A stretch of DNA of 64,000 nucleotides from JAHRAW01 sp965243285 (GTDB lineage: Bacteria; Pseudomonadota; Gammaproteobacteria; Arenicellales; Poriferihabitantaceae). A program made the translations under genes and the position numbers. Of this stretch, positions 6,809 to 16,268 are shown piece after piece. Within the stretch, counting starts at the first letter, position 1. The number at the start of each line of letters is the position of its first letter. The stretch lies in assembly GCA_965243285.1 (NCBI GenBank), contig OZ251537.1, positions 1,054,001-1,118,000 on the forward strand. Direction: 5' to 3'. The notes beneath the pieces were generated by a model that searched no databases, had not been told where the DNA came from, and was given only the letters and a program-made list of their open reading frames with translations.

Positions 6809-9625
6809 ATGGACAAAACCGACATCATTCAACGCATTTTGCGCGCTAGCGGGCATAATTTGTCGTTGTTTTCTCAAGACGAAATCCATCGTCTTCAAGA
6901 GAGAATAATAATGGATGCTGTACATGGTGTTGACAAAGCAAAAATACGCTGTGTTGTGCGTGAATGTGAAGTTCAACTCAAGCCCGAAGAAATTGTTCGG
7001 CAAATGTACGCGGCGCGTTTATTAAATCATTATGGTTATCCTCGCAAGCGATTGTCCGTAGAGCATCCAATCACTTTTGGGCGTGAAACCAAACGTGCTG
7101 ACATTGTTATTTTTGATAAGGATCGCCCGGATGTGATTTTTATGGTGGTTGAGGTTAAAAAACCAAAACTCAAAGATGGCAAAGCACAATTAAAATCTTA
7201 CTGCAATGCTGCTGGCGCGCCTATTGGTGTATGGACTAACGGCGAGCAGATTTCGCACTACCACCGTAAAGATCCAAATTATTTTGAGGATTTAACCGAC
7301 ATTCCCAATGCAAAGCAGAAGTTGAGTGATTTGGTTAGCGAACGCTTTACGCTAAAAAATCTGTTGCTTAAAGATAAACTTGCCAACGAACGAAAAACAT
7401 TAAAAGACATTGTGCTGGAGATGGAAGACGAGGTTTTGGCAAATGCCGGCAAAGATGTTTTTGAGGAATCTTTTAAGCTGATATTCACCAAACTGTATGA
7501 TGAATATCTCAGTTTAGATGACAAAAAAATTATCAACCACCAAATTCAAAGTGTTGCATTGCAAATTAATGAACCCAAGCCGCCAGAATATTATGGAGGG
7601 AAAAATTATCAAACCTTATCGGTGGAAATTAAAAAAGTAAACGATGATAATTTCCGGTTGTTGGAATTTCGCAACAGCGGACAAACCGACGCTGAATTAA
7701 AATCCAAAATCCAAAATTTATTTGAACGCGCGCAAGAGAAATGGCCTGGTGTATTTCAAGCAGGTGATGGGATTGAATTAACCGAGAGTCACTTGGCGGT
7801 ATGCGTTGCCAGTTTGCAAGATGTAAAACTTTTTAATTCCAATTTACAGGTAGTGGATGAGGCGTTTGAGTATTTAATTAACAAATCCGCCAAAGGCGAA
7901 AAAGGACAATATTTCACGCCGCGACATGTAATTGATATGTGCGTGAAAATGTTGAATCCGAAGTTGCACGAATATATGATTGATCCGGCGGCCGGGAGTT
8001 GCGGTTTTCCAGTGCACACTATTTTTCATTTAACCGGTAATTTATTTAGCAACTCGGCCCCACCAGGGCGCGCAAAATTAGCGGCGAGCAAAGTATTCGG
8101 TATAGATTTTGATGATAAGGCGGTGCGTGTTGCCCGTACTTTGAATCTAATCGCCGGCGACGGCGAAACCAATGTGATGGCATTAAATAGTTTGGATTTC
8201 ACGCAGTGGGATGACAAAACCACCGACCAGGAGTGGCTGGAGGCGTATGGCAAAGGATTTAAACGGTTGGTTAAATTACGCGCTAACAAAAACGACAATA
8301 AACAATTTAATTTTGACATTGTTATGGCAAATCCCCCCTTTGCTGGCGACATAAAAGAGCCGAGAATGTTGCATCAATTTAGCGTCGGGATTGGTAATAA
8401 TAGACGCTCCCGTGGGCGGGTTGCGCGTGATGTTTTGTTTATTGAACGCAATTTGGATTTATTAAAACCCGGTGGACGAATGGCGATTGTGTTGCCGCAA
8501 GGTAGATTTAATTCATCTGATACAAGTATTCGTAAATTTGTCTCGGCGCGCGCAAGAATTTTGGCAGTGGTTGGTTTGCACGGCAACACTTTTAAGCCGC
8601 ACACCGGCACCAAAACCAGCGTATTATTTGTGCAAAAGTGGGATGATGAAATTTGTCCGATATGCGATAACTACCCGATATTTTTTGCGGTATCAGAGTG
8701 CGGCGGTAAAAATAATTCGGGTGATTATATTTATCGCAAATGCGATAACGGCATTGATAAATTAGACCGCAACGGGCATCTCATCGTGCATCACGATTTG
8801 CATAATCACGACCACCAAACCCCCGATGGAATCGCCGAAGCATTTGCACAATGGGCGGGCAAGGAAGGGCTGTCTTTTTGGCAAGATGACAAACCCACGC
8901 AAAATAAATTCACAACCAAGCAGGTAAACTATTTTGAAAAAACTTATTTTGATATTGATAAAGTTGCGCGTCTGGACGCTGAATATTTTCAACCGAAATA
9001 TGAAAAGATTGTAAGTCTGATAAAATCTTGTGCGAGTGGTTGGGATAGGCTGGGTAATTTAGTGGAGATCAATAAAAGCGTTGAAGTGGGCAGCGATGAA
9101 TATCTTGCACAAGGCATACCGTTTGTACGGGTTAGCAATCTTAACTCCATGGAAATAACGGAAGAAAAATATATCTCCGAGCAACTTTACAATCAAATTA
9201 AAGAGCATCAGCCGGGACAAGGAGAGATTCTATTTAGCAAGGATGCGACTCCGGGAATCGCGCATTATTTGAGCGAAGACCCTAAAAAAATGATTCCGTC
9301 AAGTGGTATTTTGCGCCTTAAAAACAAAAACAGCAAAGTTAATAATGAGTATTTATTGTTGGTGCTAAATTCACGGTATGTGAAAGCACAAATGAACCGT
9401 GATGTTAGCGGCTCGGTTATTTTGCATTGGCGGGTGGAACAAGTTAGCGATACTGTAATTCCGATTCTTTCGGATTCAATTCAAACGCAAATACAAGAAA
9501 AAGTATCCACAGCATTGCAGTTGCAAGCAGAATCAAAGCGATTGTTTGAAGCTGCTGAACGCGCCGTGGAAATTGCCATAGAAGAAAGTGAAGCTGCGGC
9601 CGCCAATTACTTAAAAAATCATTAA
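6809..9625 (+). CDS. Single-chain restriction-modification enzyme (nuclease, N6-adenine methylase and specificity domain)
   Basis: About 938 residues from the ATG at 6809, chosen because AAGG lies nine bases upstream; an in-frame ATG at 6782 would add nine residues. Residues about 95-130 carry a PD-(D/E)XK-like core (RADIVIFDKDRPD, then VVEVKK) as in the N-terminal region of type I R subunits. A long linker leads to a type I M-like methylase: GQYFTPRHVIDMCVKM, motif I DPAAGSCGF near 400 and motif IV NPPF near 516. The last 220 residues resemble one HsdS half-subunit (YFDIDKVARLDAEYFQPKY, later IPFVRVSNLNS) ending in a helical spacer. No translocase motor is present, so a type IIG-like cutting mode is likely. 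The gene is AT-richer than its neighbours and follows the decayed defence genes, consistent with horizontal gain. Confidence 0.85.
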   Translation: MDKTDIIQRILRASGHNLSLFSQDEIHRLQERIIMDAVHGVDKAKIRCVVRECEVQLKPEEIVRQMYAARLLNHYGYPRKRLSVEHPITFGRETKRADIVIFDKDRPDVIFMVVEVKKPKLKDGKAQLKSYCNAAGAPIGVWTNGEQISHYHRKDPNYFEDLTDIPNAKQKLSDLVSERFTLKNLLLKDKLANERKTLKDIVLEMEDEVLANAGKDVFEESFKLIFTKLYDEYLSLDDKKIINHQIQSVALQINEPKPPEYYGGKNYQTLSVEIKKVNDDNFRLLEFRNSGQTDAELKSKIQNLFERAQEKWPGVFQAGDGIELTESHLAVCVASLQDVKLFNSNLQVVDEAFEYLINKSAKGEKGQYFTPRHVIDMCVKMLNPKLHEYMIDPAAGSCGFPVHTIFHLTGNLFSNSAPPGRAKLAASKVFGIDFDDKAVRVARTLNLIAGDGETNVMALNSLDFTQWDDKTTDQEWLEAYGKGFKRLVKLRANKNDNKQFNFDIVMANPPFAGDIKEPRMLHQFSVGIGNNRRSRGRVARDVLFIERNLDLLKPGGRMAIVLPQGRFNSSDTSIRKFVSARARILAVVGLHGNTFKPHTGTKTSVLFVQKWDDEICPICDNYPIFFAVSECGGKNNSGDYIYRKCDNGIDKLDRNGHLIVHHDLHNHDHQTPDGIAEAFAQWAGKEGLSFWQDDKPTQNKFTTKQVNYFEKTYFDIDKVARLDAEYFQPKYEKIVSLIKSCASGWDRLGNLVEINKSVEVGSDEYLAQGIPFVRVSNLNSMEITEEKYISEQLYNQIKEHQPGQGEILFSKDATPGIAHYLSEDPKKMIPSSGILRLKNKNSKVNNEYLLLVLNSRYVKAQMNRDVSGSVILHWRVEQVSDTVIPILSDSIQTQIQEKVSTALQLQAESKRLFEAAERAVEIAIEESEAAAANYLKNH

Positions 9626-9781
9626 GCAAGCGATGCGCATCATACGGTAGTGCCACTCAAAAAAATCAAACAACAAACTTTATCTTTCGATAACACTCAT
9701 TAATGCGCGTTGATAGAAGTACAGCGCATACTTCACAGCAACGGACGCCATCACAATGATTAAATCATGCTTGATAAAATC

Positions 9782-10858
9782 TTATGAGCGATGGTTTGAT
9801 GGGTTTTGCGATTGCGCAGGCGGCGAGGGCCCGAGCATGATCGCCATCCAGCGGGTGTCTTGATGGCTGTCTAGGGCGATTTTCATGGCTAGGGTTAGTG
9901 GCACCGATAGCAGCATGCCGACTATGCCGAGCACCCAGCCCCATAAAATTAGCGACATGAAAACCACCAGCGTGGAGAGGCCGAGGCCGTTGCCCATCAT
10001 GCGCGGCTCGAGCGCGTTGCCGATGGCGGTGTTGACGGCCAGATAGGCGGCGGCGGCAAGGATAGCGGCGCTGGGGCCGAGTTGCACCAGCGCTAACAAC
10101 ACCACCGGGATGGCGGCGATGATGGAGCCGATGTTGGGGATGAAATTCAGCAAGAACGCCATCACCCCCCACAGCAGCGGATAATCCACGCCGATGAGCC
10201 ACAACGCGAGCGCGATGAGGGCGCCGGTGAGTACGCTGGTGAGGGTTTTGATGGCCATGTAGCGATTCACATTGCGCGCCGCGGCGCGGAAGCGTTGTAA
10301 GGATTGGTCGACGCGGTGGTCGCCGCGATGGGCGTGGGCGGCGCGCCATTTGTCGGGGATGGTCGGCGCCTCCAGGAGGATAAAAACCACCGTAATCATG
10401 ATGAGAAAACTGTTGGCGAGCAGGTTTTGTATGCCGCTGAACAGCAGGGCGGCGAGGTTCATCACCTTGCCGGGGTCGAAGTAGTCGCCGATGTGCTCGC
10501 TGGCGATGTTGATGCCGACGTGGTTTAGCCAACCCGAGGCGGCCGCGGTCATGTCCCGCAGGCGTTCTTGATAGAGCCCAAAGCGCGCCGAAAATTCTTG
10601 CGCTGATGAGCCTATCAACGAGCCCACCAAAAAAACCGCGCCGAAAAAAATCAGCAATACGCCGAGCAATGCTAACGCTCGCGGCACGCCACGGCCGTGC
10701 AGCCAGGCATAGGGCGAGGCGATTAAAATGGCGATAAACAACGCCAGCAACAACGGCACCAGCAGCGGCGCGGCGATTTTCATGCCGCCGACGACGATGA
10801 CGAAGGCCGCCATGGAGGTTAAAATAGAGCCGGTTTTGGGAGGGCTGTCGGGGGGCAT
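9782..10858 (-). CDS. AI-2E/PerM-family membrane transporter
   Basis: 358 residues with the family's pattern of about eight membrane helices. The first pair (residues about 14-45) is followed by a helix around 60-85, a soluble stretch, and a C-terminal bundle. It shows the typical LLWGVMAFLLNFIPNIGSI segment and LEPRMMGNGLGLSTLVVF near residue 285. Family members have been linked to export of autoinducer-2 or to cation/proton exchange; the substrate here is not predictable. It follows the M48 peptidase gene on the same strand but a 450-base low-complexity gap separates them. It ends convergently with the R-M gene, with about 155 bases between stops and no clear terminator. Confidence 0.85.
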   Translation of the reverse strand: MPPDSPPKTGSILTSMAAFVIVVGGMKIAAPLLVPLLLALFIAILIASPYAWLHGRGVPRALALLGVLLIFFGAVFLVGSLIGSSAQEFSARFGLYQERLRDMTAAASGWLNHVGINIASEHIGDYFDPGKVMNLAALLFSGIQNLLANSFLIMITVVFILLEAPTIPDKWRAAHAHRGDHRVDQSLQRFRAAARNVNRYMAIKTLTSVLTGALIALALWLIGVDYPLLWGVMAFLLNFIPNIGSIIAAIPVVLLALVQLGPSAAILAAAAYLAVNTAIGNALEPRMMGNGLGLSTLVVFMSLILWGWVLGIVGMLLSVPLTLAMKIALDSHQDTRWMAIMLGPSPPAQSQNPSNHRS

Positions 10859-10969
10859 GGGTGGTTTGGCGAGGTGGATGGCGGATTTTATGGCGGCGGT
10901 GGCGAGGGCGTCGCTTCCGCTTTATCACGGTGATGAGGGTATGTGAAATGAGGGCGTGGTGATGCAACA

Positions 10970-11200
10970 TCATCGACCATATCAATATTATTAACATCAT
11001 TAACATGATTGACGACATCGGCATCAATATCACCATTAACATTATTAATATCATTGGCGACATCTACGACATCGATATCATCTACGACACCGACATTATT
11101 AACATTATCGACGACATCGATATTAGTAACAACATCAATATTAGTAACATCAACATTATCGACGACATCGGCATCAACAACATCGACAATCGCTGGCTTT
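10970..11200. repeat. Low-complexity triplet-periodic tract
   Basis: About 210 bases built almost only from ATY, RAY and GAC triplets (for example ATCAACATTATCGACGACAT), in the gap between the AI-2E gene and the M48 gene. In one plus frame it would read as Asn/Ile/Asp alternations, but the composition lacks any codon-use signature of a real gene. Shorter tracts of the same kind occur at about 2286-2340, 20581-20640 and 29110-29160. The remainder of the 10859-11311 gap shows nothing else that I recognise. Confidence 0.75.
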
Positions 11201-11311
11201 GGGAAAATCTATCGCTGCCGCAGATACCGATGCCAGGCGGTCGGCGCCGCCATTTCGGCACCATCCTTATCCGTAAAAAAATCGGCGATTTAGGCCGCCA
11301 ACACGCGTGCC

Positions 11312-12877
11312 TTAGTGCGCCACTTCGGCCCGTACCACCGCGATGTCGGCCGCCACCGCGGCGCCTTCTCGGTAGCGCAATCCGCTGGGTATGCGGGCGG
11401 TGGCGTGGGCGGCGAGGCGAGGGTGGGATAGTTGGCGCGCGGTGATTTCGCCATCGATGCTGATGCGGGCGCGCACCACCACATCACGCAACGCCACCGG
11501 GGAGGTGTTTTTGAGCTCGATTAGCACCTGGCCGGCGCCGAGTACGGCTTGGGCGCGCACATATTTCGCTGGCGCATCGGCGACATCCAGCCGGGTAAAG
11601 GCGGCGCGGGCATCGACGCCGAGTTGGCCTTGCGCGGCGCCGGCGCTCTTGAAAAAACCCTTGGCGGCGCCGCGTTGGCCAAGGGTAAGCGCGATGTTGC
11701 CGAGTTGGTAAGCGGCCACGGCGGTGGGCAGCAGTTGGTGGCTGCGCGCGAGGTCGGCGCGCGCTAATTGGCGCTGGCCGGTGGCTTGGTAAGCGAGGCC
11801 GCGGCCGAGAAAATGCGCGTAGTAGCCGGGCGGGGAATCGCGCGCGATGGCGGCGTTGTAGGCGCGCAGCGCTTGTTCGGGGCGGCCTTGGGCGGCGAGA
11901 ATTTGCCCACGGATGCCGTGAAATGCGGGCTCTTGTTGCACTTGGGCGATGGCGGCATCGATGGCGACGAGGGCCGCGGCGGTATCGGTGGCGAGCAAAT
12001 CCCGGGCGCGCTCGGCTTTTTCATAGGCCTCCTGACGGCTGGCGAGCAATGCCAATTGTTGCTGATAACGCGCCCGCCCGAGCTCGCCGCCGGCCGGAAA
12101 ATCCGCCAATGTTTCGCGATTGCGGCGGACGCGCGCCGCCGATGGCGGGTGGCTGGCGAACAAGCCGCTGATCCAGTCGCTTTTTCGACCCTCCGATAAG
12201 GCCAGGAATTTTTGCTGCAAGGTGACGGCGGCGCGGGTGTCGTAGCCGGCGGCGCGCATATATTTCATGCCGTGGTAGTCCGAGGTGGTCTCGGCGGCGC
12301 GACTGTATTGTTGGCCGATGAGCTGCAGCGACACGGCGGCGGCGCCGACGATTTGGTCGGCGTACTCGGAATCGCGGCCGGCGATGGCCACGCCGAGCTG
12401 CAGAACTTGGGAGATTAAACCGCGCTGTTGAGATTGGGCGCCGTGTTTGGCCGCGGCGTGCACAATTTCATGGCCGAGCACGGCCGCTAATTCGGCTTCG
12501 TTTTCCAGCGCCGCTAACAGGCCGCGATTGACGGCGATTTTGCCGCCGGGCAAGGCCCAGGCATTGGGCGCGGCGCTGTTCAATAGCACGAATTCATAGG
12601 GCAATTCGCGGTCGCTCACCGCGGCCAGCCGCTGCCCGACCGCGGCCACATAATCGCCCAACGCCTGCTCCACCGCGTAGATTCCGCCGCCGGCTTGCTG
12701 CGCTGAGGCGTAGTGTTGCTGCCCGAGTTTGATTTCCGCCTCGGTGGAGATGAGCGAGAGCTCGCGCTTGCCGGTCACCGGATTGGTGGCGCAACCGCCG
12801 ACCGCCAGCGCCGCCGCCAGCAGGGCTGCGAGGGCTAGCCAGCGCCGCCGGCCGGGTGATGGACGAAGGTGAATCAA
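11312..12877 (-). CDS. M48-family metallopeptidase lipoprotein with TPR-like C-terminus (BepA-like)
   Basis: 521 residues. A lipoprotein signal (RRRWLALAALLAAAL, lipobox VGGC, lipidated C29) indicates export to the outer membrane side of the periplasm. The zinc site is GHEIVH with HEIVH at 136-140, followed by a downstream glutamate region (SRAAETTSDYHGMKYM). The C-terminal half consists of helical repeats of TPR type and then a final beta-rich tail. This is the layout of BepA/YfgC-type peptidases that degrade or help assemble outer membrane proteins. Translation appears to start at TTG 12877, overlapping the stop of the upstream small lipoprotein gene (TTGA), so the two are probably translationally coupled. 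Confidence 0.88.
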   Translation of the reverse strand: MIHLRPSPGRRRWLALAALLAAALAVGGCATNPVTGKRELSLISTEAEIKLGQQHYASAQQAGGGIYAVEQALGDYVAAVGQRLAAVSDRELPYEFVLLNSAAPNAWALPGGKIAVNRGLLAALENEAELAAVLGHEIVHAAAKHGAQSQQRGLISQVLQLGVAIAGRDSEYADQIVGAAAVSLQLIGQQYSRAAETTSDYHGMKYMRAAGYDTRAAVTLQQKFLALSEGRKSDWISGLFASHPPSAARVRRNRETLADFPAGGELGRARYQQQLALLASRQEAYEKAERARDLLATDTAAALVAIDAAIAQVQQEPAFHGIRGQILAAQGRPEQALRAYNAAIARDSPPGYYAHFLGRGLAYQATGQRQLARADLARSHQLLPTAVAAYQLGNIALTLGQRGAAKGFFKSAGAAQGQLGVDARAAFTRLDVADAPAKYVRAQAVLGAGQVLIELKNTSPVALRDVVVRARISIDGEITARQLSHPRLAAHATARIPSGLRYREGAAVAADIAVVRAEVAH

Positions 12878-13185
12878 CGCACGCTTCCTGCGGCCATGAC
12901 AATGGGCGGGATTTGGCCGCCGCCGGCCACCCCGCCGGTCACCGGATGGGCGGCGACGCCACCGTCAGCGCTCGGCGTGGCCGTTCGCATGGTCGCCGCT
13001 GGGGTGATTTTCGAAGGGGTCAAGGCTGGATTTTCTGTTTGGGGAGGGCGGAAGTTGCGCCCGCCGGGCACCTGATAGGTGGCGCAACCGCCGGCGGTCA
13101 GCGCTGCCGCCAGCGCTAGCCAGCGCCGTCTGCTAGGCCGATTTAGCCGCCGCCGCCGACTCAGCCAGCGCCGCCGGCCCGCCAG
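12874..13185 (-). CDS. Small lipoprotein-like protein, start uncertain
   Basis: A minus-strand frame ending with TGA at 12874 encodes RRRWLALAAALTAGGCATYQ followed by a Pro/Thr/Gly-rich stretch of about 70 residues. The cysteine at 13084-13086 sits in an AGGC lipobox-like context. No ATG, GTG or TTG precedes the signal part before an in-frame stop at 13186-13188; only CTG codons are available, so the start is unresolved. The signal region closely resembles that of the following M48 gene at DNA level, which suggests duplication of a leader. It lies directly after xsc and overlaps the M48 start. It may be a real small lipoprotein or a decayed copy. Confidence 0.4.
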   Translation of the reverse strand: MAGRRRWLSRRRRLNRPSRRRWLALAAALTAGGCATYQVPGGRNFRPPQTENPALTPSKITPAATMRTATPSADGGVAAHPVTGGVAGGGQIPPIVMAAGSVR

Positions 13186-13200
13186 TCACCCATCCGCCGG

Positions 13201-14976
13201 CTACACATAATCATGGTATTTGGCCAGATTCCGCACCGGCGTTGACAGCGCATCGCGGCGGAACGGGTCGCCGAGCTCGCGCGTGCACATGATTTCCAGC
13301 ACCGTGCTTTTGCCGTGATTCATCTGCATATCCACGGCCTTGCGCAGCGCCGGACCGACTTCGTCGAGTTGGTCAACAGTGATGCCTTCGGCGCCCATGG
13401 CGCGCCCCATGGCGGCGAAACTTTGGTTTTCCAGGTCGGCGGCGATGAAGCGGCGGCCATAAAAATCCACCTGATTTTTCTTCTCGGCGCCCCATTGGCG
13501 ATTGTTGAACACCACCCCGGTCACCGCAATGTTATGGCGCACGGCGGTCATAATTTCGGTCATGCTCATGGTCCAGGCGCCGTCACCGGAATAGGCGATG
13601 GCCGGGCGCGGCTTGCCGGCGGCGAGGGTGGCGCATTTGGCGCCGATGACGGTGGGCAGGGCGTAGCCGCAATTGCCCCAACTCATGGGGGCGAGAAAAC
13701 TGCGCGGGGTTTCGAAGCGCAGATAGCTGTTGGCGATGGCGCTGATATTGCCGATGTCGGTGGAGACCATGGCGTCTTGCGGCATGGCTTTTTCCAGCTC
13801 GCGCAACACTTGGCGCGGATGCAGCCAGCTGTCGGATTCCTCTTTTTGTTGCGCGATCATATCTAGGCTGTACTCGTCAGTTTCGTGCAGCCAGCCGTCC
13901 AGTTCGCTCTCCCAAGCGGATTTTTCTGACGCGATTGTCGCGCCGCGTTGTTCGCGATTGTCAGCGCATGCCAATTTCATACCGCCGAGGCGGGCGCGCA
14001 AAGATTGCGCCGCCGCGCCGGCGTCGCCGCAAATTCCGGTGGTGATTTTTTTCACCAAGCCGAGCATTTTGTGGTCGGCGTCCACTTGAATGATTTTCGC
14101 ATCGGCAGGCCAGTAGTCGATGCCGTATTGCGGCAAGGTGCCGAAGGGCCCGAGGCGCGAGCCGAGTGCCAACACCACATCCGCTTGGCCGAGAATTTTC
14201 ATCGCCGCCTTGGAGCCGTGATAGCCCAGCGGCCCGCACCACAACGGGTGGCTGGCGGGGAAGGAATCGTTATGCAGGTAACTATTCACCACTGGCGCGC
14301 CAAGCAACTCCGCCAACGCCACGCAGGCCGGCACCGCATCGCCCATCACCACGCCGCCGCCGGAGATAATGACCGGAAATTTCGCCGCCGCCAGCAGTTG
14401 CGCCGCGTCGTTTAAGGTTGCATCGCCGCCCGGCCCGCGGTCGAGGCGCATGGGCTGCGGCACATCGATATCCAATTCACCGTAAAAATAATCGCGCGGA
14501 ATGTTCAACTGCGTCGGCCCCAGCTCAGAATGCGCGCGGTCGAAACATCGCGCGGTGTATTCGGCGATGCGCTTGGGATTATTCACATGCCCCTGATATT
14601 TAACGAACTCTTGGAACATCGGCAACTGATTGGCCTCTTGAAAACCGCCCAGCCCCTGCCCCATGGTGCCGCTTTCCGGGGTAATCATCACCACCGGCGA
14701 ATGCGCCCAATAAGCGGCCGCGATGGCGGTGACGCAGTTGCTGATGCCGGGCCCGTTTTGCCCGATAACCACGCCGTGCCGGCCGCTCACCCGAGCATAG
14801 CCGTCCGCCATGTGGCCAGCGCCTTGCTCGTGTACCACCGGCACCAGCCGAATGCCCGCCGGCGCGAAAATGTCCATCGCATCCATAAAGGCCGAACCCA
14901 TAATGCCGAAAATATCGGTCACGCCATTGGCGGCCATAGTTTCAACAAAGGCTTCAGACGGAGTCATTTTAGGCAT
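13201..14976 (-). CDS. xsc: Sulfoacetaldehyde acetyltransferase
   Basis: 591 residues, the normal Xsc length. This thiamine-diphosphate enzyme converts sulfoacetaldehyde and phosphate to acetyl phosphate and sulfite, the C-S cleaving step of taurine and isethionate degradation. Seen: the N-terminal MTPSEAFVETMAANGVTDIF, the catalytic glutamate in VVHEQGAGHMADGYARVSG, the Xsc-type TPESGTMGQGLGGFQEANQL, and the cofactor motif beginning SGDGAWTMSMTEI and ending FNN. I place the start at MPKMTPSE (14976) because GAGAG precedes it by about eight bases; a longer frame to 15039 reaches back into the duplicated gene. The usual partner pta is on the same strand 8 kb away, and ald lies 3.6 kb upstream. 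The upstream block holds an R-M gene and a duplicated hypothetical gene, apparently inserted between ald and xsc. Confidence 0.93.
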   Translation of the reverse strand: MPKMTPSEAFVETMAANGVTDIFGIMGSAFMDAMDIFAPAGIRLVPVVHEQGAGHMADGYARVSGRHGVVIGQNGPGISNCVTAIAAAYWAHSPVVMITPESGTMGQGLGGFQEANQLPMFQEFVKYQGHVNNPKRIAEYTARCFDRAHSELGPTQLNIPRDYFYGELDIDVPQPMRLDRGPGGDATLNDAAQLLAAAKFPVIISGGGVVMGDAVPACVALAELLGAPVVNSYLHNDSFPASHPLWCGPLGYHGSKAAMKILGQADVVLALGSRLGPFGTLPQYGIDYWPADAKIIQVDADHKMLGLVKKITTGICGDAGAAAQSLRARLGGMKLACADNREQRGATIASEKSAWESELDGWLHETDEYSLDMIAQQKEESDSWLHPRQVLRELEKAMPQDAMVSTDIGNISAIANSYLRFETPRSFLAPMSWGNCGYALPTVIGAKCATLAAGKPRPAIAYSGDGAWTMSMTEIMTAVRHNIAVTGVVFNNRQWGAEKKNQVDFYGRRFIAADLENQSFAAMGRAMGAEGITVDQLDEVGPALRKAVDMQMNHGKSTVLEIMCTRELGDPFRRDALSTPVRNLAKYHDYV

Positions 14977-16268
14977 GATAATTTCTCTCGAAAGGGTAGG
15001 TTTAAGTTGATGGGTTAGGTGGAACTCTGCTCCCCGCATAAAAATTGCGGCATTGGTTCTTTATCGGATGACCAGCGCCATTGCATTGTGTATGGCGGGG
15101 TATCGCCGAGCAGGTTGCCGATGATAAACAGATAACGCGTGTCGGGGTTTTCCGGAAAAGCGGCATTGGCTTTGTCGAGCATTTGCCAGCACTCGCCTAA
15201 TTTGTCTTTGGGTTCGTGGGAATAAAAGATAATGACTTTCAACGGCGAGCGCAAAAAAATCAGTTTCCACATTTCATTTTCCACATCTTGACCATTTTCA
15301 TGCTCGATAAGAATATCCAACAACAGCGGATAGCCTAGGTTGGGGTGGTTGATTTTTTTATCGCCGACGACTCGCATGTCCACTCTAAGTCCGCCCTCGT
15401 ATTCGATGTTGGCATTGGCATTCAGTTCTCTCACCACGCACTCTAAAAAAGAGTCGTACTCACCTCCAGCCGGCCCAAGCATTTTTTTAGTCCAAGGCGT
15501 GTTAGGCGATTTTGCAAATTCATCCGCGAATTCTGTTTGCTTGGTTTGTTCGCTTAGGCTATCCCATTTTGCCCGCCAAGCATCACAAAATTCTGCCGGG
15601 GTGATTATCTTTGTCATGTTAGGCATGATAATTTCTCTCGAAAGGGTAGGTTTAAGTTGATGGGTTAGGTGGAACTCTGCTCCCCGCATAAAAATTGCGG
15701 CATTGGTTCTTTATCGGATGACCAGCGCCATTGCATTGTGTATGGCGGGGTATCGCCGAGCAGGTTGCCGATGATAAACAGATAACGCGTGTCGGGGTTT
15801 TCCGGAAAAGCGGCATTGGCTTTGTCGAGCATTTGCCAGCACTCGTCTAATTTGTCTTTGGGTTCGTGGGAATAAAAGATAATGACTTTCAACGGCGAGC
15901 GCAAAAAAATCAGTTTCCACATTTCATTTTCCACATCTTGACCATTTTCATGCTCGATAAGAATATCCAACAACAGCGGATAGCCTAGGTTGGGGTGGTT
16001 GATTTTTTTATCGCCGACGACTCGCATGTCCACTCTAAGTCCGCCCTCGTATTCGATGTTGGCATTGGCATTCAGTTCTCTCACCACGCACTCTAAAAAA
16101 GAGTCGTACTCACCTCCAGTCGGCCCAAGCATTTTTTTAGTCCAAGGCGTGTTAGGCGATTTTGCAAATTCATCCGCGAATTCTTTTTGCTTGGTTTGTT
16201 CGCTTAGGCTATCCCATTTTGCCCGCCAAGCATCACAAAATTCTGCCGGGGTGATTATCTTTGTCATG
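14969..16268. repeat. 650-bp tandem duplication (two units)
   Basis: Unit one is 14969-15618 and unit two 15619-16268, with a period of exactly 650 bases. Each unit carries the xsc translation leader (AGGCATGATAATTTCTCTCG on the plus strand) and one whole copy of the hypothetical gene. I found three base differences between units, near 15195/15845, 15470/16120 and 15537/16187. The duplication must be recent or actively homogenised. Confidence 0.95.
15015..15626 (-). CDS. Hypothetical protein, copy 1 of a tandem duplication
   Basis: About 203 residues, nearly identical to the next gene. The best start is 15626 (MPNMTKIITPAEF), because the duplicated xsc leader puts GAGAG at the right distance; its first three codons thus derive from xsc. 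I do not recognise a named family. A central stretch, LRVDMRVVG then LLLDILIEHENGQ then EMWKLIFLRS and LKVIIFYS, resembles the D...E-H-E-N layout of some PD-(D/E)XK-like proteins, which is only a hint. It lies downstream of an R-M gene on the same strand, so a defence accessory role is possible. It differs from copy 2 by three amino acids. Confidence 0.7.
   Translation of the reverse strand: MPNMTKIITPAEFCDAWRAKWDSLSEQTKQTEFADEFAKSPNTPWTKKMLGPAGGEYDSFLECVVRELNANANIEYEGGLRVDMRVVGDKKINHPNLGYPLLLDILIEHENGQDVENEMWKLIFLRSPLKVIIFYSHEPKDKLGECWQMLDKANAAFPENPDTRYLFIIGNLLGDTPPYTMQWRWSSDKEPMPQFLCGEQSST

Noticed and set aside
9765..11063. Long minus-strand frame starting in the triplet tract and running through the AI-2E gene
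   Set aside because: It is in a different frame from the clear transporter, is Arg/His/Pro-rich and starts in low-complexity DNA.
11005..11445. Plus-strand frame reading Asn/Ile/Asp repeats
   Set aside because: It is a translation of the triplet-periodic tract and then runs opposite the M48 gene; no protein character.
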